Shown here one piece after another: positions 30,354-38,424 of a stretch of DNA of 51,336 nucleotides. Positions within the stretch are counted from its first letter, which is position 1, and each line of letters starts with the position of its first letter. Made by a program: the position numbers and the translations under genes. Under the pieces are notes generated by a model. It was not told the DNA's origin, searched no databases, and was given only the letters and a program-made list of their open reading frames with translations. Source of the stretch: an uncultured Pseudomonas sp. (lineage in GTDB: Bacteria; Pseudomonadota; Gammaproteobacteria; Pseudomonadales; Pseudomonadaceae); contig NZ_CAMPHN010000012.1 of NCBI RefSeq assembly GCF_946885885.1, positions 1 through 51,336 of the forward strand, written 5' to 3'.

Positions 30354-30950
30354 ATGCTGAATATCGTCCTGGTGGCCGGCTCCGGCCGCAGCAACAGTCA
30401 GTCCGGCAAAGTCGCGCGCTTTCTGCGCCAACGCTTGATTCAACTCGGGCAAACCAGCGAGGAGTCGAGCGGTCTCATCGACCTGGGGCTGGCCCCGTTG
30501 CCCTTGTGGCCGTCCGAGGATGCAGGCCCCTGGAGCCTGTACAGCCAGCAGTTGAAAGACGCGGACGCGCTGGTGATAGTCGCCCCCGAGTGGAATGGCA
30601 TGGCCTGTCCAGCGATCAAGAATTTCTTCATCTACGCCAGTAAAGCCGAGCTGGCGCACAAGCCGGGCCTGCTGGTCGGCGTCTCCTCGGGCATCGGCGG
30701 CGCCTACCCGATCAGCGAACTGCGTGCCTCCAGCTACAAGAACTGCCGGTTGTGCTACCTGCCCGAACATTTGATCGTGCGTCAGGTCGAGCAGCGCCTG
30801 AACATGCCGCAACCGGCCAGCGAAGACGACCAGCGCCTGCGCGCACGGGTCGATTACGCGCTGGATATTCTGACGAAATATGCAATCGCGCTAAAACCCG
30901 TGCGCGAAGCCATCGATATGAGCGATGCGGCATTTGCCAACGGGATGTAA
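30354..30950 (+). CDS. NADPH-dependent FMN reductase family protein
   Basis: This 198-residue flavodoxin-fold protein belongs to the NADPH-dependent FMN reductase (SsuE/ChrR-like) family. The FMN phosphate loop is AGSGRSNSQSGKVARFL near the N-terminus; VIVAPEWNGMACPAIKNFFIY is the second flavin-contact loop, with W in place of the usual Y of PEYN; and VGVSSGIGGAYPISELRA is the third. AGGAA precedes the ATG. It begins just after the chemoreceptor terminator and ends only 13 bp from the convergent kinase gene. In P. aeruginosa the equivalent slot holds another gene, so this may be a lineage-specific insertion. Confidence 0.87.
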   Translation: MLNIVLVAGSGRSNSQSGKVARFLRQRLIQLGQTSEESSGLIDLGLAPLPLWPSEDAGPWSLYSQQLKDADALVIVAPEWNGMACPAIKNFFIYASKAELAHKPGLLVGVSSGIGGAYPISELRASSYKNCRLCYLPEHLIVRQVEQRLNMPQPASEDDQRLRARVDYALDILTKYAIALKPVREAIDMSDAAFANGM

Positions 30951-30963
30951 ATCACGTAACCGC

Positions 30964-32316
30964 TTACGGGCCGAGAGCGGCCAGCGGTTCGCCCCTCGGC
31001 AACGCCCGCAGGGGCAGTTCGATACGTACGCGCAGGCCGCCCAGATCGCTGTCGAGCAACGCCAGCCGGCCGCCCCAGGCGTCGACGATATCGCGCACGA
31101 TACCCAGGCCCAAGCCGTGACCTGCGACCTGCTCGTCGAGGCGCGCGCCGCGGCTCAACACTTCTTCCCGCTGCCCCATGGGAATACCCGCGCCGTCGTC
31201 ATCGATAGTCAGCACATAAGCGCTATCCGTACGTTCGATATGCAGACTCACCTTGCTGCGCGCCCATTTGCAGGCGTTGTCCAGCAGGTTGCCGAGCAGT
31301 TCCAATAAATCCTCGCGATCCCATGGCAGGCGCAAACCCGGTGCGGCGTGCCAATCCATCTGCAGTTCGCGGCCATGAATCATGGCCAAGGTGGAGAACA
31401 GGCCCGGCAACTCTTCGGCGCATGCGAAGTGCGCGCCCGGCAACGCCTCGCCCGCCAGGCGCGCACGCCCCAACTCCCGCGCCAAACGCTGCTCGATCTG
31501 CTGCAACTGCTCGATAAGGCTCGCGCGTAGCGCGGGATGACGATCGAACGCCTCCCGCGAGGCCAGGCCGAACAACACCGCCAGCGGTGTTTTCAGGGCA
31601 TGGCCGAGATTGCCCAGCGCATTGCGCGAGCGCTTCAAGGTGTCTTCGGTGTGGGCCTGGAGGTGATTGATTTGCCCCACCAATGCCGTCAGCTCTTCCG
31701 GTACTTGGGTATCCAGCGCCTCGCGCTGGCCTCGCTGCAACTGCTCGACCTGTTGCCGCACCAGCTCCAAGGGGCGCAAGGCGCGGCACACCGTCAGGCG
31801 CTGCAACAGCAGGATCAACGCCAACGCCCCCAAGCCAACCCCCAGGGCGACATGCTGCGCCCGACGGAAGCTTTGCAAAATCGGCGTGTAATCCCTGGCC
31901 ACGTGAATCGACAGCGGCTGGGAAAAGCGCTGGAAGTCCGCGCGATAGGTCAGCAGCAACTGCCCCTGGGGACCGTCGCCCAATTGCGTTTGCAGGCCGG
32001 GCTCGGCGGCCATGGAGAGCTCTCGATCCCATAAAGAGCGCGAACGCCAGGTTTCGTCGGCAAAATCGATACGAAAATACTGCCCGGAATAAGGCCGTTG
32101 GTAGGCCGCACTGAGACGCTGCTCGTCCAGTTGCACCCCGCCCGGTCCACGCACCAGCGCCGCGAGCAGGGTCTGTGCGTCATCCTTGAGTCCGGCCTGC
32201 AAATAGCGGCGCAAGCTGTGGTCGAACAGCCACAAACTGCTTTGCGCGAACAACAGGCCGACCACCACCAGCACGCTGAGCAGCCCGAGGCTCAAACGTC
32301 GTTGAATCGACTTCAA
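30964..32316 (-). CDS. bqsS: Two-component sensor histidine kinase, BqsS/CarS-like
   Basis: This 450-residue sensor kinase has TM1 at about 9-29, a periplasmic domain of about 125 residues, TM2 at about 165-183, then HAMP, the H-box [14 protein letters not shown], the N-box [10 protein letters not shown], and G-boxes DDDGAGIP and GHGLGLGI. I place the start at a TTG (32316) that overlaps the regulator TGA; no ATG is available before the periplasmic domain. The order PepSY-PepSY-regulator-kinase beside a TlpQ-like receptor is that of P. aeruginosa bqsPQRS, which senses Fe(II) and affects cationic stress and biofilm decay. The RExxE iron motif reported for BqsS is not visible here; only WDREL occurs. 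Orthology is inferred. Confidence 0.85.
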   Translation of the reverse strand: MKSIQRRLSLGLLSVLVVVGLLFAQSSLWLFDHSLRRYLQAGLKDDAQTLLAALVRGPGGVQLDEQRLSAAYQRPYSGQYFRIDFADETWRSRSLWDRELSMAAEPGLQTQLGDGPQGQLLLTYRADFQRFSQPLSIHVARDYTPILQSFRRAQHVALGVGLGALALILLLQRLTVCRALRPLELVRQQVEQLQRGQREALDTQVPEELTALVGQINHLQAHTEDTLKRSRNALGNLGHALKTPLAVLFGLASREAFDRHPALRASLIEQLQQIEQRLARELGRARLAGEALPGAHFACAEELPGLFSTLAMIHGRELQMDWHAAPGLRLPWDREDLLELLGNLLDNACKWARSKVSLHIERTDSAYVLTIDDDGAGIPMGQREEVLSRGARLDEQVAGHGLGLGIVRDIVDAWGGRLALLDSDLGGLRVRIELPLRALPRGEPLAALGP

Positions 32317-32981
32317 ACGGCGCCTCCGCCGAGCCGATAACCCTGCCCACGCCGGGTCTCGATCACCTCGCGGCCCAGCTTGCGGCGCAGGTGATTGACA
32401 TGCACCTCGATGACATTCGAATCGCGCTCGCTTTCGCCATCGTAAAGGTGCTCGGCCAAATGACTTTTCGAGAGAATCTGCCCGACATGCAGCATGAAAT
32501 AGCGCAGCAAGCGAAACTCGGCCGCCGTCAGTTCGATCTCCTCGTCGCCCCGGCTGACGCACTGGCGTCCCTCGTCCAATTGCAAACCGGCGGCTTGCAA
32601 TTGTGTGTGGTTGGCCAGCCCGTGGGCGCGTCGCAACAACGATTGGATGCGCAGCTGCAGCTCTTCCGGGTGGAAGGGTTTACTCAGGTAATCGTCCGCC
32701 CCGGCCTTGAGTCCTTCGATGCGTTCGGCCCATGAACCGCGCGCGGTGAGAATCAGCACCGGCGCGCTCATGCCGTTCGCGCGCCATTCCTGCAACACCT
32801 CGAGTCCCGGTTTGCCGGGCAAGCCGAGGTCGAGAACGATCAAGTCATAAGGTTCGCAAGCGCCCTGAAAGGCGGCATCGCGGCCATCCGCCAGCCAATC
32901 GACCGCATAGCCTTGACGGGCCAGGCCGACGAGCAGCTCGTCGGCCAGAGGCACATGGTCTTCTACCAGCAACAGGCGCAT
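32313..32981 (-). CDS. bqsR: OmpR-family response regulator, BqsR/CarR-like
   Basis: This 222-residue regulator has an N-terminal receiver domain with the acidic pair in VEDH, the phospho-acceptor aspartate in [11 protein letters not shown], the LTARG switch and the SKPF lysine. The C-terminal winged-helix domain (about 130-220) ends in [16 protein letters not shown] and GQGYRL, typical of the OmpR/PhoB class. Its ATG directly abuts the stop of the upstream PepSY gene (TGAATG) and its stop overlaps the kinase start, so all four proteins are translationally coupled. A direct-repeat box resembling the BqsR site lies upstream of the operon, which suggests autoregulation. Confidence 0.9.
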   Translation of the reverse strand: MRLLLVEDHVPLADELLVGLARQGYAVDWLADGRDAAFQGACEPYDLIVLDLGLPGKPGLEVLQEWRANGMSAPVLILTARGSWAERIEGLKAGADDYLSKPFHPEELQLRIQSLLRRAHGLANHTQLQAAGLQLDEGRQCVSRGDEEIELTAAEFRLLRYFMLHVGQILSKSHLAEHLYDGESERDSNVIEVHVNHLRRKLGREVIETRRGQGYRLGGGAV

Positions 32982-33299
32982 TCAGTCGTCCACCTCGTCC
33001 TTGAGCAACTCGGCGTTCCGGGCGTCCAACTCCAGCTCGCGGACGACACCTTGCGCCGTCACCAGCTCGACCTCATAGACCAGAACGCCCTGCTCTTCTT
33101 CCAATTCGACTTCCAGCAGAACGGCTCCCGGATAGCGCTCCAGCGCCACGACCAGCACCTGTTCGAGGGGTAGAATCGCCCCCTCGCGACGCAGGCGCAG
33201 CGCCTCGTCCTGATCCAGATCGCGGGCGCTGCTGCCGAACGCCAGGGTGATCAGCAACAGCACCAGAAGCGGGCGATAAGCCAAAGCCGTTGTTCTCAT
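32982..33299 (-). CDS. PepSY-domain periplasmic protein (second of a pair, BqsQ-like)
   Basis: This 105-residue protein has a signal peptide (PLLVLLLITLAFGSSA, cleavage probably before RDLDQDEALRL) and one PepSY domain covering nearly all of the mature part. The core LLEVELEEEQGVLVYEVELVT, then VRELELDARNAELLKDE, aligns with the neighbouring paralog, including the acidic ELEEE cluster. PepSY proteins often modulate sensors or bind cations at the membrane. The ATG at 33299 overlaps the stop of the first PepSY gene (TAATG). The position matches bqsQ of P. aeruginosa, by memory. Confidence 0.82.
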   Translation of the reverse strand: MRTTALAYRPLLVLLLITLAFGSSARDLDQDEALRLRREGAILPLEQVLVVALERYPGAVLLEVELEEEQGVLVYEVELVTAQGVVRELELDARNAELLKDEVDD

Positions 33300-33607
33300 T
33301 AACTGTCCTGTTGGTTCTTGAGTACCTGGCCATTGCTGGCATCCAATTCGATATCCCACTGCACGCCCTGGGCGTCGCGGACTTCGACCTGATAAACGTA
33401 GCGGCCGTATTCCTCTTCCAGCTCGGTTTCTTCGATCTTGCCGCCGGCATGCTGCGCCAGAGCGGCGGCATTGAGTTTTTCGAACGACTGGATGGTACCC
33501 GCGTCGCGCAATTTAAGCGCTTCGTCCGGACCGAGATCGCGAGCCTGGGCAAGTCCGGCTGTGAGGGTCAGTGCGGCGGCGGTGAATAATGCAGTAAAGA
33601 CTTTCAT
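33299..33607 (-). CDS. PepSY-domain periplasmic protein (first of a pair, BqsP-like)
   Basis: The 102-residue product has a clear Sec signal (MKVFTALFTAAALTLTAGLAQA, cleavage before RDLGPDEALKL) and a single PepSY domain (KIEETELEEEYGRYVYQVEV, then QWDIELDASNGQVLKN). It is the first gene of the minus-strand operon. The ATG at 33607 has GGAGATTG immediately upstream; a longer in-frame extension lacks a ribosome site. It is clearly paralogous to the next gene, so the pair arose by tandem duplication. A role as a periplasmic modulator or cation-binding partner of the kinase is inferred. Confidence 0.85.
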   Translation of the reverse strand: MKVFTALFTAAALTLTAGLAQARDLGPDEALKLRDAGTIQSFEKLNAAALAQHAGGKIEETELEEEYGRYVYQVEVRDAQGVQWDIELDASNGQVLKNQQDS

Positions 33608-33660
33608 GTTCAATCTCCTTGAAGGGTTTGCTTTCGACGGGTTCAAGGTACTGCGCCGGA

Positions 33661-33676
33661 CTTAATTCAAGCTGAA
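33661..33676 (-). promoter_or_regulatory. BqsR-like direct-repeat box upstream of the PepSY-TCS operon
   Basis: Read on the minus strand this is TTCAG-CTTGAA-TTAAG, that is TTAAG-N6-TTAAG with one mismatch, the motif I recall as the BqsR consensus. It lies 54 bp upstream of the first PepSY start codon. The same spacing is typical of PmrA/QseB-class OmpR regulators. Confidence 0.6.
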
Positions 33677-33732
33677 TCGGTCAGGATTTCCGCGCAACGG
33701 TTTACTGCACACCATTCACCGCCTGAAGTCGC

Positions 33733-33760
33733 TTGGCCTGAGCGACGGGCCCTCTATAAT
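33733..33760 (+). promoter_or_regulatory. Sigma70 promoter of the patatin-like gene
   Basis: TTGGCC (33733-33738) and a perfect TATAAT (33755-33760) are spaced by 16 bp. Initiation near 33767 leaves a leader of about 20 nt, with CGGAGA 8 bp before the ATG. Confidence 0.7.
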
Positions 33761-33786
33761 CGCTGCCTTGCGCGACGGAGACCAGC

Positions 33787-34866
33787 ATGAGTGCGATTCT
33801 GATCAAAGCCCCGACCCTGACGATCAAGGCCGGACCACGAGCCATGGCGCGGATACGCGAACGCGGCCTGCAGCCAGCCGACGTGGGCACCCTGCCAGGC
33901 GCCGCCGGCGGCCCCAAAGCGCTGGGCATTCAAGGTTTGGATCTAGCGCTATTCGGCGACTGGCTGACGCGCGCACCGCGTGAGCGCTCGTTGATCGGCG
34001 CCTCCATCGGCTCCTGGCGCTTCGCCAGCGCCTGCTTGCCGAATGCGGCGGCCGGCATACGCCGCCTCGGCGAGCTGTATACCGAGCAACGCTTCGCCAA
34101 AGGCGTGAGCATGGCCGAGGTGTCGCGCAGTTGCCGGGCCATGCTCGAGCAACTGCTGGAAGACCAGGACGAGCAGGTCCTGAGCAATGCGCATTACCGC
34201 CTGAACATCGTCGTGGTGAGAAGCCATGGCCTGCTCCGGCACGACCATCGCGGCGCCCTGGGGCTGGGTTTGTCTTCGGTGATCGGCAGTAATCTGCTGG
34301 GACGCGCGCGCCTGGCCCGACACTTCGAACGGGTGATCCTGCACGACGCACGTCTGCCGCCGCCGTTGGGCGCCCTGAGCGATTTTCCCTCGCGTTACCT
34401 GACCCTGGATGCGCACAACCTGCGCCATGCCCTGCTCGCCTCGGGCTCCATCCCGATGATCATGCAAGGCGTACGCGACATTCCCGGCGCGGGTCCCGGC
34501 ACCTATCGCGACGGCGGGCTGCTCGATTACCACCTCGACTTGCCCTACAGCGGCAACGATATCGTGCTCTACCCGCATTTCACCGACAGGGTGATTCCCG
34601 GCTGGTTCGATAAAGGCATGCCCTGGCGCCGCGCTGACGCCACGCGCTTACAGGACGTGTTGCTACTGGCGCCCTCGGCCGATCATCTGGCGCGTTTGCC
34701 GCACGGTAAGCTGCCGGACCGTAAGGATTTCAGCCGCTATCTGGGCGACGATGCCGGCCGCGAACGCTATTGGCGCAAGGCCATGGACGAGAGCCGTCGG
34801 CTCGGCGATGAATTTCTCGAACTGGTTGAAAGCGGCCGTTTGGCCGAGCGTATGCAGCCGCTTTAA
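33787..34866 (+). CDS. Patatin-like phospholipase/lipase
   Basis: This 359-residue protein has the Ser-Asp dyad layout of patatin-like acyl hydrolases. The oxyanion loop is AAGGPKALG (about 39-47), the nucleophile elbow is GASIGSWR with Ser73, and the catalytic aspartate is Asp242 in YRDGGLLDYH. There is no signal peptide or membrane segment, so it is probably cytosolic or exported by another route. The C-terminal third (AMDESRRLGDEFLELVESG) is helical. It has its own sigma70 promoter and is followed 56 bp later by another hydrolase gene on the same strand, probably cotranscribed. The lipid substrate is unknown. Confidence 0.85.
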   Translation: MSAILIKAPTLTIKAGPRAMARIRERGLQPADVGTLPGAAGGPKALGIQGLDLALFGDWLTRAPRERSLIGASIGSWRFASACLPNAAAGIRRLGELYTEQRFAKGVSMAEVSRSCRAMLEQLLEDQDEQVLSNAHYRLNIVVVRSHGLLRHDHRGALGLGLSSVIGSNLLGRARLARHFERVILHDARLPPPLGALSDFPSRYLTLDAHNLRHALLASGSIPMIMQGVRDIPGAGPGTYRDGGLLDYHLDLPYSGNDIVLYPHFTDRVIPGWFDKGMPWRRADATRLQDVLLLAPSADHLARLPHGKLPDRKDFSRYLGDDAGRERYWRKAMDESRRLGDEFLELVESGRLAERMQPL

Positions 34867-34922
34867 CCTGACCGCCAGCGATGCTCGAAAAAACCTAAGA
34901 CAGACGTCCCAAGGAAGGCCAT

Positions 34923-35780
34923 ATGAAACTAGCAGTCGCCATTATCCACGGCATTGGGGTTCAGCCGGACAGCCGCGACCTCGAAGGCCAATATGCCTAC
35001 TCCCAGCGCATGATCGCCGGCCTGCGTCGACAGCTGGGCGCAGAAGCCGAGCACGTTGCCTTCCAGAGCCTGTACTGGGCCAGCGTACTGGACAAACGGC
35101 AATTGGATTTCCTCGAGAGCCTGCGCGATCAACCGCTACGCTGGCGCTGGCTGAGACGTCTCGTCACCTTGTTTCTCGGCGATGCCAGCGGTTACCGCAA
35201 GGTCAGCGAGGCCTATGACACCACCTACCAGGAAGTGCACCAATGCGTCCGCGCCGGGCTCAATGCGCTACGTGCCAAAGTCGATGCCACTACCCCGTTG
35301 GTGGTGCTGGCCCATTCGCTGGGCGGGCATATCTTTTCCAACTATGCGTGGGATCAGCAAAGCATCAACAAAACCCCGAGCTGCCCGCTCGATCCCTTTA
35401 TCGCTCTGGAAACCCTGGCCGGTCTGGTGACCTTCGGTTGTAACATCCCGCTATTCACCTTCGCCTGCGACCCCGTAGTGCCGATTCGTTTCCCCGGCCA
35501 CTGCTTGACCGAGGCGGTACACGAGCAAGCCCGCTGGCTCAATCTTTATGCCCCGGCCGATCCGCTGGGCTATCCGCTACGGCCATTGCAGAACTACGCC
35601 GCCGTGGTCGCCGAAGATCGGGCCATGCCGGTAGGTCCCTGTTACAAGCGCCATACCCCGCTGAGCCATTTCGAATATTGGAACGACAAAAACTTCCAAC
35701 GCTATGTCGCTCGTTATTTATGCCAACTGTTATCGGCGTGCCCCTCCAACACCGACACGCAGGGGCTGCTCAGCGATTAA
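34923..35780 (+). CDS. Alpha/beta-hydrolase fold protein
   Basis: This 285-residue protein starts with KLAVAIIHGIGVQP, the HG oxyanion strand of alpha/beta hydrolases. The nucleophile elbow LAHSLGGHI places Ser132; Asp213 in APADPLGYPL and His249 in PLSHFEYW are the likely remaining triad members. An insertion of about 60 residues (about 55-115) before the elbow forms a helical lid. No signal peptide is seen. AAGGAAGG lies 5 bp before the ATG. It probably works in the same pathway as the patatin-like enzyme upstream, but I do not recognise a characterised homolog. Confidence 0.75.
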   Translation: MKLAVAIIHGIGVQPDSRDLEGQYAYSQRMIAGLRRQLGAEAEHVAFQSLYWASVLDKRQLDFLESLRDQPLRWRWLRRLVTLFLGDASGYRKVSEAYDTTYQEVHQCVRAGLNALRAKVDATTPLVVLAHSLGGHIFSNYAWDQQSINKTPSCPLDPFIALETLAGLVTFGCNIPLFTFACDPVVPIRFPGHCLTEAVHEQARWLNLYAPADPLGYPLRPLQNYAAVVAEDRAMPVGPCYKRHTPLSHFEYWNDKNFQRYVARYLCQLLSACPSNTDTQGLLSD

Positions 35781-36019
35781 TCGGCGACCTACGACAGTAC
35801 GCACTTGAACACCAAACTTGCGGTGAATGTTGGCGCGTTTTTTTTGTCCAACCGTACATGGCGCACGGTTCCAAACTTATTTTTAGAAAAAAGTATGTTT
35901 TTTTATCTGCCGGTGTGACTTGGCAAGCCGATGCAGCCATCAACACATATGACAGGCCGGCATAACCTTAATGGATGCAGGCTAACGCTATTAGGGAATA
36001 CCTCGGAGAAACCGACCCC

Positions 36020-36289
36020 ATGAACGCCCCGCTGCGTTTTAACGAAGCATTACTGATCGCCGATCGCGCCTTTCAACCTTTCCAGTGCATTGCCTGGGCG
36101 CCTCAGGACGGTACCGGCCAACTGAGCCTGAGCGTCGTCGACCGCACCAGCACCCGCCTGCTCGGCCGTACCCAACTGTCTTGCAATACCTACAGCGACC
36201 CGATTCAATTCGCCAAGGTATTAGAAGCGTCGCGCAATGAGCTGAGCCAAAAAGGTTTCCATTTAGCGCCTTGGAGCATGCCGGAATAA
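36020..36289 (+). CDS. Small protein of unknown function
   Basis: The 89-residue product is a soluble alpha/beta protein without signal peptide or membrane segment. Its composition (FQCIAWAPQDGTGQLSLSVVDR, then LEASRNELSQKGFHLAPW) looks like a real folded domain. I chose the ATG at 36020, with CGGAG about 11 bp upstream; in-frame sequence reaches 35975. A 239-bp AT-rich stretch lies upstream, with a T8 run and an AACCGT/ACGGTT inverted repeat (35850-35870), and probably holds its promoter. I do not recognise the family. Confidence 0.6.
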   Translation: MNAPLRFNEALLIADRAFQPFQCIAWAPQDGTGQLSLSVVDRTSTRLLGRTQLSCNTYSDPIQFAKVLEASRNELSQKGFHLAPWSMPE

Positions 36290-36608
36290 CCTTCCGAGTC
36301 ATATGCCAATCGCTCCCGGTTATGTACCTACGCTTATCCAAGCGTATTGCTCCGCATAACCGGGTGACGTTTCGCTTAGTTTCACCCGACGTATAAACAC
36401 CCCCGCCTTCTAAGCGATTTAATCGCTCGCTGAACCACGCGTCATTAAAACCTAAGTTTTTTGCAACGCCTAGACGATGCGATCCATTGCCGCACCCGCC
36501 TGCGCCTCAACGCTCGATAGCGCCACGAATAACCCGGCCAGGGTAAAAAACCGGAACTTCTCCCAGCGTTAGCCAGCCAATTAATCATCGGTTCAGTGGA
36601 GTACCGGC
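36290..36608. other. 319-bp intergenic region dense in inverted repeats
   Basis: No gene-like frame is visible. From 36315 to 36427 the region folds into successive hairpins (see the repeat entry). The rest includes AT-rich patches and, at 36597-36600, the GGAG ribosome site for the DUF421 gene. Confidence 0.6.
36315..36427. repeat. Cluster of nested and alternative inverted repeats
   Basis: Outer arms CCCGGTTATG (36315-36324) and CATAACCGGG (36355-36364) enclose TACGCTT-ATCC-AAGCGTA (36329-36346). CGGGTGA (36361-36367) can alternatively pair with TCACCCG (36382-36388), sharing bases with the outer stem. A palindrome AGCGATT-T-AATCGCT lies at 36413-36427. All arms are perfect. Confidence 0.8.
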
Positions 36609-37301
36609 ATGAACGCGTTCGATTGGCAACGAATGCTATGGGATACGGCGACCCTCGGGTTTCTCGGTGAAGTAGCGGTTCGTACGTTGCTGGCCTATGC
36701 GGTGGTTTTCCTGTTTCTGAAAGCGGCTGGGAGGCGCGGCGTACGGCAAATTTCGCTGTTCGAACTGGTGATAATCCTGACGCTGGGTTCGGCCGCAGGC
36801 GACATGACCTTCTATGAGGACGTGCCGCTACTACCGGTCTTCAGCGTATTCGTGGCGATGAGCGTGCTCTATCGCCTCACCACCCTGCTGATGAGCAAAT
36901 ACCCGCGACTGCAGCGCTGGATGGAAGGCCAACCTTTCGTTCTGATTCGCAACGGCGAGTTCGAGCTGGAAACCCTGACCCGCGGCAATATTTCCCATGA
37001 TGAATTCCTTATGGAGTTGCGCCAGCATGGCGTGGAGCATCTCGGCCAGGTGCGCCTTGGCATTGTCGAAGTCAATGGCGATGTGAGCTTGTACTTCTAT
37101 GCGCCGGACGTTATCCGCCCAGGGCTGTCGGTGCTGCCGGAGGCGAACAAAAGGCTATTCACCCGCGCCCCGCGCACCATGCTCTGCGCGTGCAATATGT
37201 GCGGCGCGCTGCAGCATATCGAGGCCGAGCAATGGATGAACTGCCCTCGCTGCGGCCATGATTGCTGGTGCGAAGCCATGCATACCCCCTATATCCGCTG
37301 A
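36609..37301 (+). CDS. DUF421 (YetF-type) membrane protein with C-terminal zinc-ribbon-like tail
   Basis: This 230-residue protein has three N-terminal hydrophobic segments (about 21-38, 47-63, 73-92) followed by the soluble YetF/DUF421 domain (about 98-180). The family features GRRGVRQISLFELVIILTLGSAAGD and LIRNGEFELETLTRGNISHDEFLMELRQHGV are present. Beyond the usual end it has about 40 residues with seven cysteines: Cys193, 195, 198, 212, 215, 219, 221. CNMC and CPRC form a plausible zinc ribbon. The role is unknown; YetF proteins occur in spore and stress contexts in Gram-positive bacteria. GGAG lies 8 bp before the ATG. Confidence 0.88.
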   Translation: MNAFDWQRMLWDTATLGFLGEVAVRTLLAYAVVFLFLKAAGRRGVRQISLFELVIILTLGSAAGDMTFYEDVPLLPVFSVFVAMSVLYRLTTLLMSKYPRLQRWMEGQPFVLIRNGEFELETLTRGNISHDEFLMELRQHGVEHLGQVRLGIVEVNGDVSLYFYAPDVIRPGLSVLPEANKRLFTRAPRTMLCACNMCGALQHIEAEQWMNCPRCGHDCWCEAMHTPYIR

Positions 37302-37403
37302 GGCAGTCGCTAGCCAACAATGGCGAGATATGTGGGTTTATTGTCGTTGCGGCCAAGGCCAGACTCTCGGCAAACTGCATCCATGACCAGCGGAGACTCT
37401 TCC

Positions 37404-38399
37404 ATGGATGCGCCCCGTACCATCGCTTGCCTACTCTACCCGGATGTCATGAGCCTGGATGTCAGCGGGCCGCTGCAAGTCTTCGCCTCGACCAATGTCG
37501 AACGCCAGCGCCAGGGACTGTCGCCCTACTACCGGTTGCTGGTGCTCGGCGAACGGGTCGGCGCCATGCCGACCTCCGCCGGTCTGCGAATGGTCGCCGA
37601 ACAGGCCTGGTCCGACGTCGATCTCGGCAGCATGGATACGTTGCTGATCCCGGGCGGCGCGGGTGAAAAAATCCAATCCGAGAATCGCGCCTTGTTGGCC
37701 TGGTTACGCGTAGCGGAGCCCCGGGTGCGTCGCCTGGGATCGATTTGCTCCGGCGCACTGATCCTGGCGGCCGCCGGTTTGCTCGATGGTCGCCGCGCCA
37801 CCACCCATTGGGCCGATGCGGAGCATTTGCGTCAGGCTTATCCCGCCGTCGAAGTGCTCGCCGATTGCCTGCACACCTATGACCCGGAAGACAAGCACGG
37901 CAGCGGCCATATTTTCACCTCGGCCGGGGTGACGGCGGGCATCGATCTGGCCTTGGCCCTGGTCGAGGCGGACCTCGGTCGCGCCATGGCACTGGCGGTG
38001 GCACGCCGCCTGGTGATGTTCCTGCGCAGGCCGGGCGATCAGGCCCAATTCAGCGCCCTGCTGGCCCCGGATCCCAGCCGCGTGCCGCGACTGGCCGCCC
38101 TGCTCGAATGGATTCCCGCACATCTGCACCAGGATCTTTCGCTCGAAGTGCTGGCGGCCCAGGCGCACATGACGCCGCGCACCCTGTCGCGGGTATTCAC
38201 CCGGGAACTGGGCATGGGGCCGGGGCGCTACGTGGAGCGCGTCCGCCTGGAAGCCGCGCGCAACCTATTGCAAGACGCCCAGACTTCGATCGGCACGGTT
38301 GCGCGTTTGACCGGTTTCGGTCACCCGGAAAACTTACGCCGCACCTTTCATAAGCATTTGGCGGTGAGCCCGCAGCAATACGCCGAACGCTTCGCCTGA
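37404..38399 (+). CDS. GlxA family transcriptional regulator (DJ-1/PfpI plus AraC HTH)
   Basis: This 331-residue regulator joins an N-terminal DJ-1/PfpI amidotransferase-like sensor domain (about 5-185) to a C-terminal AraC-type double helix-turn-helix (about 228-325). The nucleophile-elbow cysteine Cys115 lies in GSICSGALIL and the nearby ATTHWADAEHL histidine is kept, so ligand chemistry is possible. The DNA-binding part shows AAQAHMTPRTLSRVFTRELGMGPGRYVERVRLEAARNLL. I chose ATG 37404, with GGAG 8 bp upstream. The DUF1272 and MFS genes follow closely on the same strand and are its most likely targets. Confidence 0.92.
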   Translation: MDAPRTIACLLYPDVMSLDVSGPLQVFASTNVERQRQGLSPYYRLLVLGERVGAMPTSAGLRMVAEQAWSDVDLGSMDTLLIPGGAGEKIQSENRALLAWLRVAEPRVRRLGSICSGALILAAAGLLDGRRATTHWADAEHLRQAYPAVEVLADCLHTYDPEDKHGSGHIFTSAGVTAGIDLALALVEADLGRAMALAVARRLVMFLRRPGDQAQFSALLAPDPSRVPRLAALLEWIPAHLHQDLSLEVLAAQAHMTPRTLSRVFTRELGMGPGRYVERVRLEAARNLLQDAQTSIGTVARLTGFGHPENLRRTFHKHLAVSPQQYAERFA

Positions 38400-38424
38400 T
38401 TTTTTCCTTTACCAGGAGTTAACC

